Shown: one piece after another, positions 11,657 through 22,996 of the stretch
Numbering within the stretch: position 1 is the stretch's first letter
Layout of the letters: each line of letters opens with the position of its first letter
NCBI GenBank assembly: GCA_963575745.1
Contig: CAUYUJ010014206.1
Coordinates: 319,979 to 383,978 of the forward strand
Reading direction: 5' to 3'
DNA length: 64,000 bases
Source: Prorocentrum cordatum
Lineage: Eukaryota; Sar; Dinophyceae; Prorocentrales; Prorocentraceae
Notes under the pieces: generated by a model
What the model saw: only the letters and a program-made list of their open reading frames with translations
Database searches by the model: none
Told to the model about the DNA's origin: nothing
Translations under genes and position numbers: made by a program

Positions 11657-14600
11657 GTGCAGCCTCCCCCCGCTCCTCCTCGCCTCGACCCCGACTGTGA
11701 GGAGGGCTCGTCTGGTTATGGTGGAGTGCTGGAGTCCTATAACGGCAACTCTTGGGGGACCCTGGGGGACAGGCTGGCGGTCAGTTCGGCCCTCATTTTT
11801 CTGGCCCAAGAGGTGGGGTTCACTGAGGACTACTTGGGTGAGAAGTGCGCGGCTGTGGGTAAGTCGGGGTGGAAAATGCTGGCCTCCCCGTCGACGGTTG
11901 GGACCAAGGGTAGGCCCACATGGGGGGTTGCGGTGCTTGTGCGGTCCCATATCGGCCTGAGATGGCCAGTCTGCGGCGGCGTCATTGTGCCGTCTCGAGT
12001 CATGAAAGTGGTCCTTGACATCCCTGAGTGGCCCCCTCTGTCCGTCGTCTGTGTGTATCTGAAGAGCGGCACTGGCATGTGTGATCTGAACGTGTCTTAT
12101 CTGAAAACTATCGGTCGTGCTTTAGAGCACGACAAGCTCTTTGTCGTCGGGGGGGATTGGAACTTGGACCCTGCTCTGGTTGAAATGTCTGGACTGGCGC
12201 GGCGTCTCGGCTCGCTGCTTTTTGTTCCCCCAGGTAAGACTTGTGTCAGTGCCAATGCTCTCAGCACTATCGATTTCTTCCTGTGCAGCTCGACTTTCAC
12301 GCGAGCCGTCAGCAAGGTCGAGTGTGATCGTTATTGGAGCTCCCGACCGCACCACCCAGTGCGATTGCAGCTCAAAGATCAGGTCACGCGTCTGCATCAG
12401 CTAGTGTACCGTTGTCACCAGAGACTCCCAGTGGAGCCACAAAACGGTCCGCAGCCTCAGCCACAGGATTGGAACGCCCCGAGAGATATGGCCGAAACCG
12501 CGGCCCGAGCTGCCCTCGAGAGCCCCGTTGGATTCGCTTGGGAACTTCTCACGAAGGCGTGGCAGGCGTTCTCTACTTGCTTGGAGCTTGAACTTGAAAG
12601 TTTTCTGGGAGTGCCGATTAAGGATAAAGGGCTCAAAGGTGTGACGCATAAAGCTGCTTGGGTCCCCATCTTGTCTACCCCTAAAAGTGCTTGTACCGAG
12701 CTGGTTAGCCACGGACGGGTTTGGTTATCGCAGCATGTTTCAGAGACTCTAGGCGTGGCGACACGGCTGCTGGCGGCCGCGCAAGACGCCGCGGCGGACC
12801 CTGTGCGGGGCGAGAGCTTGGCAAGTGACACCGCTCAGCAGGTGCAGCAACTTTTACATGAACCGTGCCCTGGTGAGGGCTTGTCTGCCAGGCTGGATGC
12901 GACGGTCCAGTCGGCTAGGACTCTCTTGCAGCATTGGCCTCCGTCCTCGCTCGAGCGATGGGTGCAAGAGCTGCGCGAGTACCCCGCCTCGTGGGAGGAC
13001 GACCGCGTAGCAGCGCAGAAGGGTCTCGGGAAGGCCAAGCAGGACTCATGGGATGAATGGCAGGAGAAGGCGTTGAAAGGGGGTGCTAGGGCCATGCGCA
13101 GGCTCACTAAATTGAAACAGAAGTGGGTTCCCACGGTTGTCGAGTCGTCCCCAGGTCAGTTCAGTAGCGACCCTCAGGCTCTGCTGAGGGCTGAGCGTGA
13201 CACGCTTTCCCGTTTTTGGCATGCGTCTGACAAGCCAGCGCTCGTTGATGTCCCTGATCGTGTTCACCTGCCGAGGGCCTCGCCCGAAGCTATTCGCAGT
13301 GCCAGTGCTAGCTTCTCTCCGCTCACGGCGCAATCTTTAGATGGAGTGCATCCTCGTCAATTGTCGCTGGTGTCGGACGCGGCTCTTGAAACTTTGTCGG
13401 CGTTGTATCAAGCTGTGGAAAGTTTAGGGCTCTTGCCCAAGCAGCTGTTTTGGATGCTCTTCCCCCTCCTCGAAAAACCAAAAGGGGGGCTTCGACCCAT
13501 CTTGTTGTGTGCTGGGCCCGTGCGTGTTTGGGAGCGACTGAGAAGACCCGAGCTCCCCCGCTTTAATGATAATTTCCCCCGACGTTTCTGGGCTTTCGGT
13601 CCAGGGCGTAGTGCTGAAGATGCCGTGTGGCATCTGGCTACCAGGGCCGAGGTGGCGGCGCATTCTGGCAAGCATACGGTGGGGGTGATTTGGGATGGGA
13701 CCAAATACTACGAGAGTTTCGATTCGGATTTGTTGAAGACCCGCGCTTTGGCCCACGGCTTTAACCCTGTGATTGTCAAAACGACGTACAGTTTTTGGCG
13801 GGGACCCAGGCTTTTGAGACTGGGTGCGCAGTACGCTGACTCCCCCGTCTTTGCCCAGTCGGGATTGCCAGCGGGTGACATATTCAATGACTTGTTTGTC
13901 AAGGTTTATAGCATAGAGGCTTTCGACCAGTGCACTTTGGAGCACCCGCTGGTCCCCCTGAGCAGCTATGTTGACGACGACTCCCTTACTACGGAAGGTG
14001 AGTCCGAGACCGAGGTTCTCGACCGAATGTGCAGGGCTGCAGCGGCCATGTACATTATCTTTCGCGATTATTTGAAGGTGCAGTTGCAGGCGGACAAGCT
14101 TACCACGTTCGCTAGCTCGTCGCCCCTTGCACGTAAGCTCGGCAGGCTGCTCGGCGGCATGGCGGGCACTGTCACCAATAGTGCGGTGGTGCTGGGCACC
14201 GACCTGGCCACAGGACAGCGACGGGGGGCCAAAAACGCGGGGTGGAAACGTCGGCAGCGTCTCAGGCAGATGCACGCCCGGCACACGATTTTAAAAAGGT
14301 ACCGTGACCGTTTGCCTCGCCAGAAGGGGCGGATCGGCAAGATTTATGTTGCGGGTGTTTCCCCTGCTGCTACGTTTGGCGCTGCCGTCGGAGGGTTAGA
14401 CGACACTGAGCTTCAGGAAGCTCAAAGAGTCGTGTTGACCTACAAACCTCCTTATCACCGCGGGGTGTCGTTTCACGCCAAGTTAGCGCTCTCGGGGGAC
14501 CCTGTCTGGAGGGCGGGAGTTGCGCCAGCGTTGCACTGGGCGCACATCGTTTGGACTGCCCTCACTTCCCCCTCCTCCTCTCACTACAACATTAAGGAAA

Positions 14601-16441
14601 TATGTCAGATGTGGTGTGCTGTCCCCATGGACGAAGAAGTCACTTGGAAGAGTTCGCGAGGGCCCATCCAGATAATGCATTTGTCGTTGAATCGTATTGG
14701 GTGGCGCAGTGTTTCTGCTCTCGCGTGGCTCGACGACGCTGATAGAGTCGTGCATCTTGGGTATAACTCGCCTGCCCTCCTAGGTCAGTTGCTGCAGCTC
14801 GGCACTCAACGACACCATGAGAGAGTTTTGGCTAGGCTCCTGCCGCCCTTCAATGGGACGCGTGTTTGCACGGAACCCTTGGCCCGATTGTTGTGCCCCG
14901 AGTCCAAAAAGTTGGCCCCGAGGGAAAAATACCTTGTCACCACTGCGTTTTGTGAAGGACTCTGGACCAGAGCCAGAGCCCGAGCTTCAGGCTACTTCTG
15001 CGATGGCAGGTGCCCACTCTGTGGCGAGCCTGACGGAGTCAGGCACCGCGCCTGGAAATGTCAGCATCGCGATGCTGTCCAGGCTCGGCAAGATGCGGCT
15101 GTTGATCATCCCGAATGGTTGCTGGAGGCGACCGAGAGCGCGCATCACTGCTTCTGGGGCGAGCTCAAGTTGGACCATCCAGGGTCGAAGCTCCCTCCGC
15201 CCAGCTCCGACCCCAACCCGAAGCTGTTCAATCCCGAGGGGCAGGAAATTGTTTGGGACTCCATTGACCTCCAGGGCCTGGACATTTGTATGGGCGGTTA
15301 TTGTGCTCGTCATGTTGTGAGGGATTTGTCTCGGGCCGCCTTCGCTTGGGTCTTTTTGGACCCGTCAGGGTCGATTGTTGCTTATGATCAAGGAACGGTG
15401 CTGGACGTGCTCCAGCAGACCCCGCAGGCGGCTGAGCACCAAGCCATGGCGCTGGTGCCCTTGTTTGTTGAACACAGCGGGGATCGTTATTCTGATTGTG
15501 CCACCGTCACTAAGTTGTGAAACGCGCCAGTGCAGCATCAGATCTCGAGAAAACACCGCTACGCGGGAATGCGCCGTGGGGCTTCTCTGAATGAGAAACG
15601 GGGCCATGAGTGCAAGGTTATTCACACGCCAGCCCACCGCTCTCAAGCGGTTATCGATAGTCTCCCAGGGCCTGAGAGAAGGATCGCTATAGGTAACCAA
15701 GCTGCGGATGCCTTAGCCAAGCAAGCTCTCCTCCTCCACCCTCAGGCCCCTCCTGCGGTGCACCAAGAAGTTAGCGATGATATTGATAAATTAGCGTTCG
15801 CGGCCAAGGTCATGGCCAAAGTTTTGTGCGTTTTCCCCGTCGAGAAATTCGAGCGGCCCCAGTCTGGACCGAGATGTAAATTTTTACGGACTGGAGGGTG
15901 GCACCACTGGGAAAATCTCGATGGGGGCCGTGCCAGGTGTCTGTGATGCCTTCAGTTGAGTAGTGACCCTGACAGCCGGCCTGAACTGGGCTGCCGAGGG
16001 CCGAATCGTACTTGGAAGGGTGTTCTGGATTTCACCAAGGGCCAAACTCTCGCGCACACGTTCGTCACGCGCAAGCAGAAAGTATCTAGCATGATGTTTT
16101 GTACCACGTGCGGAGCTTACACGTCCCGCCGATGCTTCAAGCTCGGTCAAGAATGTATCGGCAAGAAGATGCCAGGGGCTAAGACGACCCTCCCTAGGAT
16201 CATGTCTGGCCTCCACCCTCACTATAGGAACGAGGAGGATCGTGTTTCGTCCACTTCTCGAAGAGGAGTGAACTATCTTTGTTATGCTGCCACCGCTCCG
16301 CCTCCCCCAGAGGTCTCTCGGCCTGCCTTCGGGATGGAGGGACTGGTGCAGACGCCTGGGATGCTAGCGGTTCTGGCTCGCATCCAGGCACGTGAACTGG
16401 CGCGCGGGAGAACCCCACAGGCGCCAGACGGAGGCGGATAG
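11657..16441 (+). pseudogene. LINE-1 ORF2: endonuclease, reverse transcriptase, RNase H
   Basis: This is one continuous frame apart from TGA codons at 15518 and 15944. An endonuclease of the APE/EEP type comes first: FLAQEVG carries the catalytic Glu (11800-11820), GGDWNLDP the Asp/Asn (12150-12173), then STIDFFLCSS and HHPVRLQL. The reverse transcriptase follows with EKPKGGLRPIL (13471-13503), GRSAEDAVWHL, GLPAGDIFNDL and the catalytic YVDDDS near 13969. A Cys/His motif CPLCGEPDGVRHRAWKC lies near 15010-15060. The RNase H domain spans the first TGA (AAEHQAM, then IHTPAHRS and GNQAADALAKQ); its usual first Asp motif appears as CMGGYC, so it may be inactive. A second Cys cluster (FCTTCGAYTSRRC) follows at 16097-16135. 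The true start is uncertain; 11657 is a GTG. Confidence 0.88.
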
Positions 16442-16496
16442 TTCAGATTGACTTTCTGTGGCGCAGGGCCGCCCTTCAGTTGTCGTTTGATTGCAC

Positions 16497-16815
16497 GGCC
16501 CGATGCGACTGACCCTTTTTGGCAGGCATCCGTGCTAAACCCCACATCTGGGGCGAGTCTGGCAGCCGTCCTGGCGCTGTTTGCACCAGGGGTTTCTGGC
16601 CTCGTCGTCCTTGCGTGGGTGGTCGAGTCTTCCCAGTGGCGAGGGTTCGCCGTCTCGTTCTATTCTCTGCGCGGCCCGATGCGGCTGACCCTTTTGGCAG
16701 GCATCCGTGCTCTACCCCACATCTGGGGCGAGCCCGACGGTCGTCCTGGCTTTGCGGCGCCAGGGACTGTGGGCTCGTCGTCCTCTTGTGGGTGGTCGAA
16801 CCTTTTTCTTTGATT
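16497..16815 (+). repeat. 176-bp tandem duplication in LINE-1 3' region
   Basis: The block beginning GGCCCGATGCG, with CTTTTTGGCAGGCATCCGTGC and then CCCACATCTGGGGCGAG, starts near 16499 and again near 16675, a period of 176 bp. The second copy is diverged and shorter. A third weak echo (CCCCACTTCTGGGGGAAG) lies near 16870. No coding role is apparent. Confidence 0.75.
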
Positions 16816-17252
16816 TGGTTGTGTGCGTTCTCGTTGTGCGTGCGTCCGTCGTGCACGCGTGTCAGGCGCCCCACTTCTGGGGGAAGGGGCATGCACACCT
16901 AGGGTGCGCGTCTTCATGGTCCGAGCACTGTTGCTGTGGCCCTTGAGCTTTGGTTCTGGGCCCCAACATCTCTTTTTGTTGGCGTTGGGCGCGCGTCATC
17001 GTACAGGCTGCCTCGGTTCGGCCCGCTGCCGAGGTCGTAGCCTCACGCCAGATCCACACGGCTATCGCCCCATCTGAGGACGAGGCCCCGCTCGCTAGGC
17101 CGACGGATGTGGATTCTGGAACTGATTGTGAGGACTGTGCTTAACCTAACAAGTAGGTCAGCCAAGCACGGTCTTGGTTGTCGCACATCTTGTGCGCATG
17201 TCGGCTAACTGTCGCCGCCCTCGGTCCTGCCCACTGGCTCGCAGAGGAAAAA

Positions 17253-17266
17253 TATTTCCATCCTTT
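17253..17266. repeat. target-site duplication of LINE-1, right copy
   Basis: This is an exact copy of the 14 bases at 10229-10242, directly preceded by the short A run that ends LINE-1. Confidence 0.85.
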
Positions 17267-18738
17267 GCAGTGTCCTCTCGCTTGGTTGACCTCCATCTTG
17301 GTCACCGGTCTTTAGTGTGTGTGTGTGTGTTGCCGTTAGTCGTTCAGGGTGTCTATATCAGTGCGGTATTTATTGTTATGCTTGTTAGTTGTATTTCATG
17401 CTTGCCCTGGATGCTGTCCCCATGAGTTTTACAGGTATGCATATCCTTCTTGTAGTGTGCCATCGCTTGTTCTTCTCTTGGGAGCTTCTTGTTCAGGCTC
17501 TCGTAGCGGTCTGTGGCGGTGTCGTTTGCAGATCCCAGTGATGGTGCACCAACGTTTCCATGGTGCCGTCAACTTGGATGTGGTGTGGCGCTCCTTTGCC
17601 TAGTTTTGCCTGGTGGTTTGTGGTCCTCGTGCTCGTCTTCCGCCCCCTTCTCGAGATCCCCGATTACGTGTTCCATCATTTGTGCGTACACGTCGAGCTT
17701 GCGGTGGACCTCGCCGATGTGTTCGTTGACTTGTTCGAGGTGTTCCTGCGCGTTGTTTCTTGCGTCCTTGAACGTCTTCCTGTAATCATCAAGGTCCTGA
17801 GCGGGTCTGTAACCCGGCAGTTGTTCAGGATCATGGCCTTGTTGAGCGCAATCATGTTGCGGGAGTCCTATGAGAGTAGTTCGGCGTGGTTATGCCTGAG
17901 CGCGACGAGCGCGTAGGATTTTTAGCGTCTGTAGCGCGTTGTCCTTCCATGTAGCGTATTTCAATGAGGATCCTGGCGGTTCCTCCCATTGGGGGTGGTT
18001 GGTAGCGTCCTTCTTTCTCATGAGTAAGACGTCTGGTGTGGTGGTGTCGATGATGGCGTTGCGTTGCAAGGCAGGATGATCTGGCTTCCTCCTTCTCGTG
18101 TTGGATGATTTGGCTCTTGTCATTCTGGGTGCTCTTGTTTCACGTGGCCAGACCTGCGCCGACTGCCGGTTTGGGCCGTGCCGCTGGGTTCGGTGACGAT
18201 TGTGATCGTTGTGGGCGTGGTTGCCACTGCTTTGGGTACCATGGCGGCTGCCTGAGGTTGTGGTTGGTGGTTGTTGGGCGTTGTAGGGAGCGCTGGTAGG
18301 ACGAACGCGTCGGCACGCGCACGGCGGAGGCGCCTGTGTCAGGCGGGGCTGCGAGTCCGCGTTGTGGATGTAGGCGTGGCCCCACGCCAGTGAGCGACAG
18401 CAACAGATTTCGAAGAGGTTGTGCAGGGTATCGCGGGCCCTGGGGCCGCGCTTGGCCGCCGCCGCGAAAACCTGCGGGCCTGTCCCTCCTGGGGCGGGTT
18501 CGGGCACACGCGGCCACTCCTCGGCATCCTTCTCCTCCCCCTCCGCATCCCGAGGGAGCAGAAGAGCGACCGCGGCGCCGCGGGCGATGACGACGCCAGC
18601 GGCGATGACGACCTCGACCTCGTGATGTTTAATGTGCCCCCCCGGAGCTCTGGACCCCTTCTCCGAGACTGACCTATCAGTCCGCTGAGCATTTTTGTTG
18701 ACGGGTCCGGCGCCGGAAAATGAGGCCCCCTTCAGCAC
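17267..18738 (-). pseudogene. antisense protein-like sequence, function unknown (right part)
   Basis: On the minus strand the sequence again looks like decayed protein. A 282-codon frame runs 18738-17890 and ends in KYATWKDNALQTLKILRARR. Beyond an in-frame TAA it continues as a clearly helical, charged stretch (FKDARNNAQEHLEQVNEHIG near 17715-17775, then IGDLEKGAEDEHEDH). Further down is YESLNKKLPREEQAMAHYKK near 17420-17480. No domain is recognised. It is probably the upstream half of the sequence left of LINE-1 (8506-10228). Frameshifts and stops make it a pseudogene if it ever was a gene. Confidence 0.4.
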
Positions 18739-20030
18739 GAAAATGGATAGACAAACGCTTGTCGTGACTTTTCGACAGTCAGGAATTTTGGTTTAGCGTG
18801 TCGCGCCACCAGCCACCAGGTCAGGCCCACCATGCTTCGGGGCGACACGCTGTCCTCTCCCTGGTGCCCTAGAGTCAGTATCCCAAGACTTTCCCAGCCT
18901 CCTGCCCCGCGGAACGGAGCGACAAACTCTCCACTCGCAGGGCATAGCGTGTCGCCGGGGCCGCCGCGGCGACGCGCTAAACAAAGGTTCTTGACCGTAG
19001 ACACGAAAGGTTGAACCATTCGTGGCTTGAAGAATTTGCGACGCCGCCGCAGAAGCTGGTTCTGCGGTGGCGGCGGCTGTGACGACGACGGCGGTGGACC
19101 CGAGAGCCCCCGCGCGCCGCGAAGCCTCCGCCAGGCGGGGCTCGGCGACGCCGGCGGCGGTGCCTCCCTCGGCGCAGAGGCGCGGCGGCTGAGCGACAAG
19201 GCCCCCGGTGCCGTCGCCGTCGCCGCCGCCGTTGTTGTCACCGCCAGCACCGTCGTCGCCGTCGACGACGCAGACGCTGCCGCCGTCGGCGGCGACGCAG
19301 ACGCCGACCACGGCGCCGACGGCGGCTGGCGCTGGAGGCGGCTGTCGCGGCGCCCCTCGGGCGCTGACCCTCCGTCTGCGAGTAGGAGCGCGCGCGCCTT
19401 GCCCTTTCGCCGCAGGGGAGCATGCTCGGCATGTCCCGGCGGATCGCGAGCGGGATCTGCGTGAGTTCTGTGCCCTTTGGTAGGCGCGGCGAGGCGGCGC
19501 TTGCACGCTCGCATAGAAGCTACTGCGTCCTCAGACAAACGGGTCATGAGGTTGTTCACCGCTTTTGGCCCCCTGGGGCCCTCCACGGCTCAGGAACTGT
19601 CAGAAAGCGACTCAGGACCAACAGTTGTTCTCTGGGAAGGCTCAAGAGTCTTGGACTAGTTTCTCTCAGGACCCGCTTGCTTCATACCAAGCAATCTTGG
19701 CAGCGCAACGCATTGAGCATTTGGGAGGTGGTCAAGCGCTCGCGGAGGCGTGCGCGCGCTCGTGGCGTTGGACCCCCCTGCCTACGCCTCCGATGCCGCC
19801 CCTTGCTCGCTTCGCGTGCCAAGGACCAAGGAGGAAGGTCCAGCGCTGCAGAATTTAATTCGCGCGGACATCCGAAACCTTGTAGGTTTAGGCTGTCCTT
19901 TTCTTTGAGTACAAGGAGGGTCGTCTTCTCTGCGGCTGAAGGACGCGACTCCTCCTATCCGCAGCCGCGTTTTCGTCTCGACAGGAGCAGCTTCGGCGGC
20001 ATAAGTGCGCACAGTGCCACCAGGGCTCAA
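18739..20030. other. unassigned GC-rich region
   Basis: Two competing weak coding signals overlap. One is a 284-codon minus frame at 18732-19586 with a sensible N-terminus (VNNLMTRLSEDAVASM) but an Ala/Pro/Ser-rich middle. The other is a plus-strand stretch at 19630-19780 reading DPLASYQAILAAQRIEHLGG. I cannot identify either. The GC-rich centre at 19080-19400 is a run of imperfect GCC/GTC triplets. Confidence 0.25.
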
Positions 20031-20032
20031 GG

Positions 20033-20110
20033 AAGGAGGAGGAGGAGGAGGAGGAGGAGGAGGAGGAGGAGCAGGAAGAGCAGGAGGAGCAGGAGGAGAG
20101 AGCAGTAGAA
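20033..20110 (+). repeat. GGA microsatellite
   Basis: An almost pure GGA triplet run lies at about 20034-20072 with degenerate GGA/GCA text after it. A second GGA run lies at about 20247-20290. The poly-Glu or poly-Ser open frames across them are by-products. Confidence 0.85.
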
Positions 20111-20299
20111 AGAGGAGGACAGTGTAGTGGAGGTGCATCCATTCGGGGCACTACGCTCTGCCCTTCGCCTCTCTCTTTGTACTTGCCTTTATGTGCTTGG
20201 TTCGGCTACGACTTTGTACTGCAGTCAGGGGCCGACCGACCCAGGAGGAGGAGGAGGAGGAGGAGAAAGAGGAGGAGGAGAACGGAGAGGAACAGGATG

Positions 20300-22078
20300 A
20301 GGTGGGCCTACTGCGTCCTCGCAAGGATTCGACCCCCAAGACCGTCAACGATCGAACCGCGGCTGGGTTGGGCCCGAACATCTACCCGAACTCTGGGGGC
20401 CTGGAGCAACATCGGAGCGTCGGATATCTGAGATGGGGATGGTGGGGAAGCGGGGGCGGACGGGGAGTGAGGGGAGACGGGTGTTGGAGGGGAAGGGCAG
20501 GGAGGGGGAGGGCGCAGGTGGGTGGTGTTCTCCCCCTTGTCGGACGACGTCCCAGGCTGTCATTCTGGAGCTCTCCTGGGGATCTTTGGAGCCGTCGTGG
20601 AGGTTCGGGGGGGCTGGCCGAACAGCCCGTTGTTTTCGGCCTTCAGGGCGCCCACGAAACCACAACCAGACAACGACGTCGCCCCAGGACGGACCACAAC
20701 CTCCCACGCAAGGTCCAAGACGCCGCCCAGCAACGGCCTCGGAATTGGACACCTGACGTGCCCCAGCGGTCTTCTGAATTACCCAATATGACCTCCCAGA
20801 CCGCCCTCAGGCTTCCAAGACGCTCCCCGAGGCCTACACCAAGCTCCCCATGGCCTTCCAAGACGCTCCAAAGAGGCCCTGGAGAATGACCCCAAGGAGG
20901 CCTCCAAGAGGCCGTACAATAGGACCCCAAGAAACACTCAAAGACACAATGCCGGGCGAACGAGAGGCTTCCAGAAACACCCAGTGACACCCAAAGCGGT
21001 CACACATGGCCCAATAGAGCCCCGAGATCATGGTTGGAAGTACCCAGAGACCCTCAGGAAACCGCCGCCCTCAACAAGACCCCACAATGCCCCCCTCCCT
21101 CCACCCAACATGTCCCAGCCACCGTTTTCGATGTGTGTTCGTTTCCGTTCCGTTGTCCTTTGCTGTGTAGCGCGCGGTTTCATGAAACTTAGGGATCGGG
21201 GATCGCTGTTCCTTGACACCTTTCTGAGGATCTGCGAATCGACGTGTCCCGAAGCGTCGCTTGGAACGTTGTTCGAGCCGTGAGGACGAGGATGAGGATA
21301 ACGGGCGACCAGAATGCACGGAAGGAGAAATCAGGCAGAATGTAGAGGAGGAGTATCACGCTGTTTTCGAACTGAATTTCTTTCTAGCAGCCCCTAAGAG
21401 GCCGTCCAAAACCCTACACATGAAACAACATGGCCTTACCATTCCAGGTGGACATCCATGATCTCATACGTATTATTTCTGGGAGCCTTCCCAGTAACCC
21501 AGTGATGAGGCGGACGGCACATATGACGAATGAAGGAACGTTAAGAGATAATGAGGGGGCAGCACCCGAACCGACCCCAACACAGCCTCCGAGCGGCTTC
21601 CCAAGAAACCATACATAGTCCAGTAGGACTCCCTTAAGATCCTAGACGGACGTTCCCAGAGTATCGGACACCAGGTGACTCGCCGAAGGCGTCTTCGACC
21701 CTGAGCATTAGTGTCAGACTCAGTCCCCGGCCTGCGCGCATCTGAGTATGTGCGTACGTCTATAGTTTGTCGCTTTCCCTCCTCTCTTTCTTCGAGGGGA
21801 CCTTTTTCTTTCAAACGATGGCGCGTGAGGCCCCATTGACCAGCGTTCGCCTGGACATCTTGTCGTATATCCAGAGGCGACTGCTACATTCCACGATTTC
21901 GTGGGCCCCTTCTTCTGGGCCATATCGGTGTGCTCTTGTAGTTTTGTTTTGCTGCCTCTCACACAGCCCCCGGGAGCCTCCCAATAAGCTCGCAACGGGC
22001 CTCCAAAAGCACCCACATAGGTCCCAGCGGCTTGCCGACGAGGCCTCGAACAACAAAACAGTATGCTTGCCTACGATT
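20300..22078. other. unassigned; degenerate short repeats
   Basis: I see no recognisable gene. At about 20760-21070 and again at 21390-22020, phrases such as AGGCCTCCAAGAGGCCGTAC and CCCAAGAAAC recur in diverged form. On the minus strand they read as Trp/Leu/Gly-rich text (LGGLLGVILQGLFGASW). They look like relics of a short tandem repeat and not a conserved protein. Confidence 0.3.
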
Positions 22079-22574
22079 CTACAGTCAGGACGGGGAAGGC
22101 CAGGGCACGGGAAGGCGGGGCAGGCCAGAGAAGCCAGGGGGGCCAGGGCACGGGGCCGACCAGTGAGGCCAGGAGGGGAAGCAAGGGGAGGCAACGCCGA
22201 CACGAGGACACGAACATAAAACAATTCGAACAATTGGGGGGAAGGCCAAAAAGACCAAAGAGGCCAGGCAGGCCAGGGCAGGGAGGCCACGACGACACGC
22301 TAGGGCATGGGGGAGACCAGGAGGACCAAGGGGGCCAGGGGAGGCCACGACGGCACGACGACACGGCAATATAGCAACCCGCCTCCGTGTGGGGTGGGGG
22401 GCAGAGAGGGGGCAGGGAGGCCAGGGCAGGGGGATGGGGGGGACACTAGGGAGGCCAAGGTGGCCAGGGGAGGCCGCGCCGACACGACGACGCGAACATG
22501 ACGCAATCCGGTGCCCTGGGAGGAACGGGTGAGGCCAGAGAGACCAGGCAGGTCAGGGAAGCCAGGGCAGGGGG
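22079..22574. repeat. G-rich minisatellite, left flank of element A
   Basis: GGCCAGGG-rich units of about 135-150 bp each carry a recognisable segment like GACGACGCGAACATGACGCA followed by a CCTGGG and GGCCAGG tract, seen near 22196, 22349 and 22485. The array ends GCCAGGGCAGGGGG right at the 5' LTR of element A and resumes beyond its 3' LTR, so element A sits inside the array. Confidence 0.8.
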
Positions 22575-22751
22575 TGTGATATATACGCAGTACATCTTGC
22601 GTAGTGTGCAGAGCATGACTGTAGCATAGCGAGCGTACTGTTACGTTTTTGCCAAAACCCTTTGGGGTCCTTGAGTCGAGCGCGCCAGCGGTATGAAGAA
22701 ATCATCATATGTTCTTCTGGCTGTTCGTTCTTATTGCCATCAAAGCCTTCC
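22575..22751 (+). repeat. 5' LTR of element A
   Basis: This sequence recurs in diverged form at 30184-30372. Shared landmarks are TGTGCAGAGCATGACTGTAG/TGTGCAGAACATGACTGTAG, CATAGCGAG, and TTGAGTCGAGCGCGCC. It starts TGTGAT and ends just before the primer-binding site. Divergence between the two copies indicates an old insertion. Confidence 0.85.
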
Positions 22752-22767
22752 TGGTAGCGGGGCCTGG
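22752..22767 (+). other. primer-binding site of element A
   Basis: TGGTAGCGGGGCCTGG directly follows the 5' LTR. Its first eight bases equal those of the yeast Ty1 site that pairs with the 3' end of initiator tRNA-Met. Element B has nearly the same site at the same place. Confidence 0.8.
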
Positions 22768-22996
22768 TAAGCCAGGTTCACGCTTCGACCTTCAATATCT
22801 CAGCGACCTCTCTTCGGATCTGGTTGCCGCTTCCATAAGCAGCTTCGATCCCCCAGGTGATCTCAGCGATTTCACAGCAGATCCCAGAGGAGATTTTCAA
22901 GTCAGTTTCTCGGCAGCCCACACACACGACCTCACAGTCGGTTTCATAGACAAGGGCAGTTTCGATTTCGATCAGCAAGCACCGGACGGCAATTCC

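Larger units (their letters stand above)
10243..17252 (+). mobile_element. LINE-1, full-length non-LTR retrotransposon (inactive)
   Basis: The element is about 7.0 kb and runs from a spliced-leader relic to a short A run (AAAAA at 17248-17252), bounded by 14-bp target-site duplications. It encodes ORF1 (zinc finger, helical) and ORF2 (endonuclease, reverse transcriptase, Cys motifs, RNase H). The 3' untranslated part contains a 176-bp tandem duplication. ORF1 has an out-of-frame start and ORF2 has two in-frame TGA codons, so the copy is probably dead, though the long RT frame is intact. It is inserted in sequence that reads as protein on the opposite strand. Confidence 0.85.
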
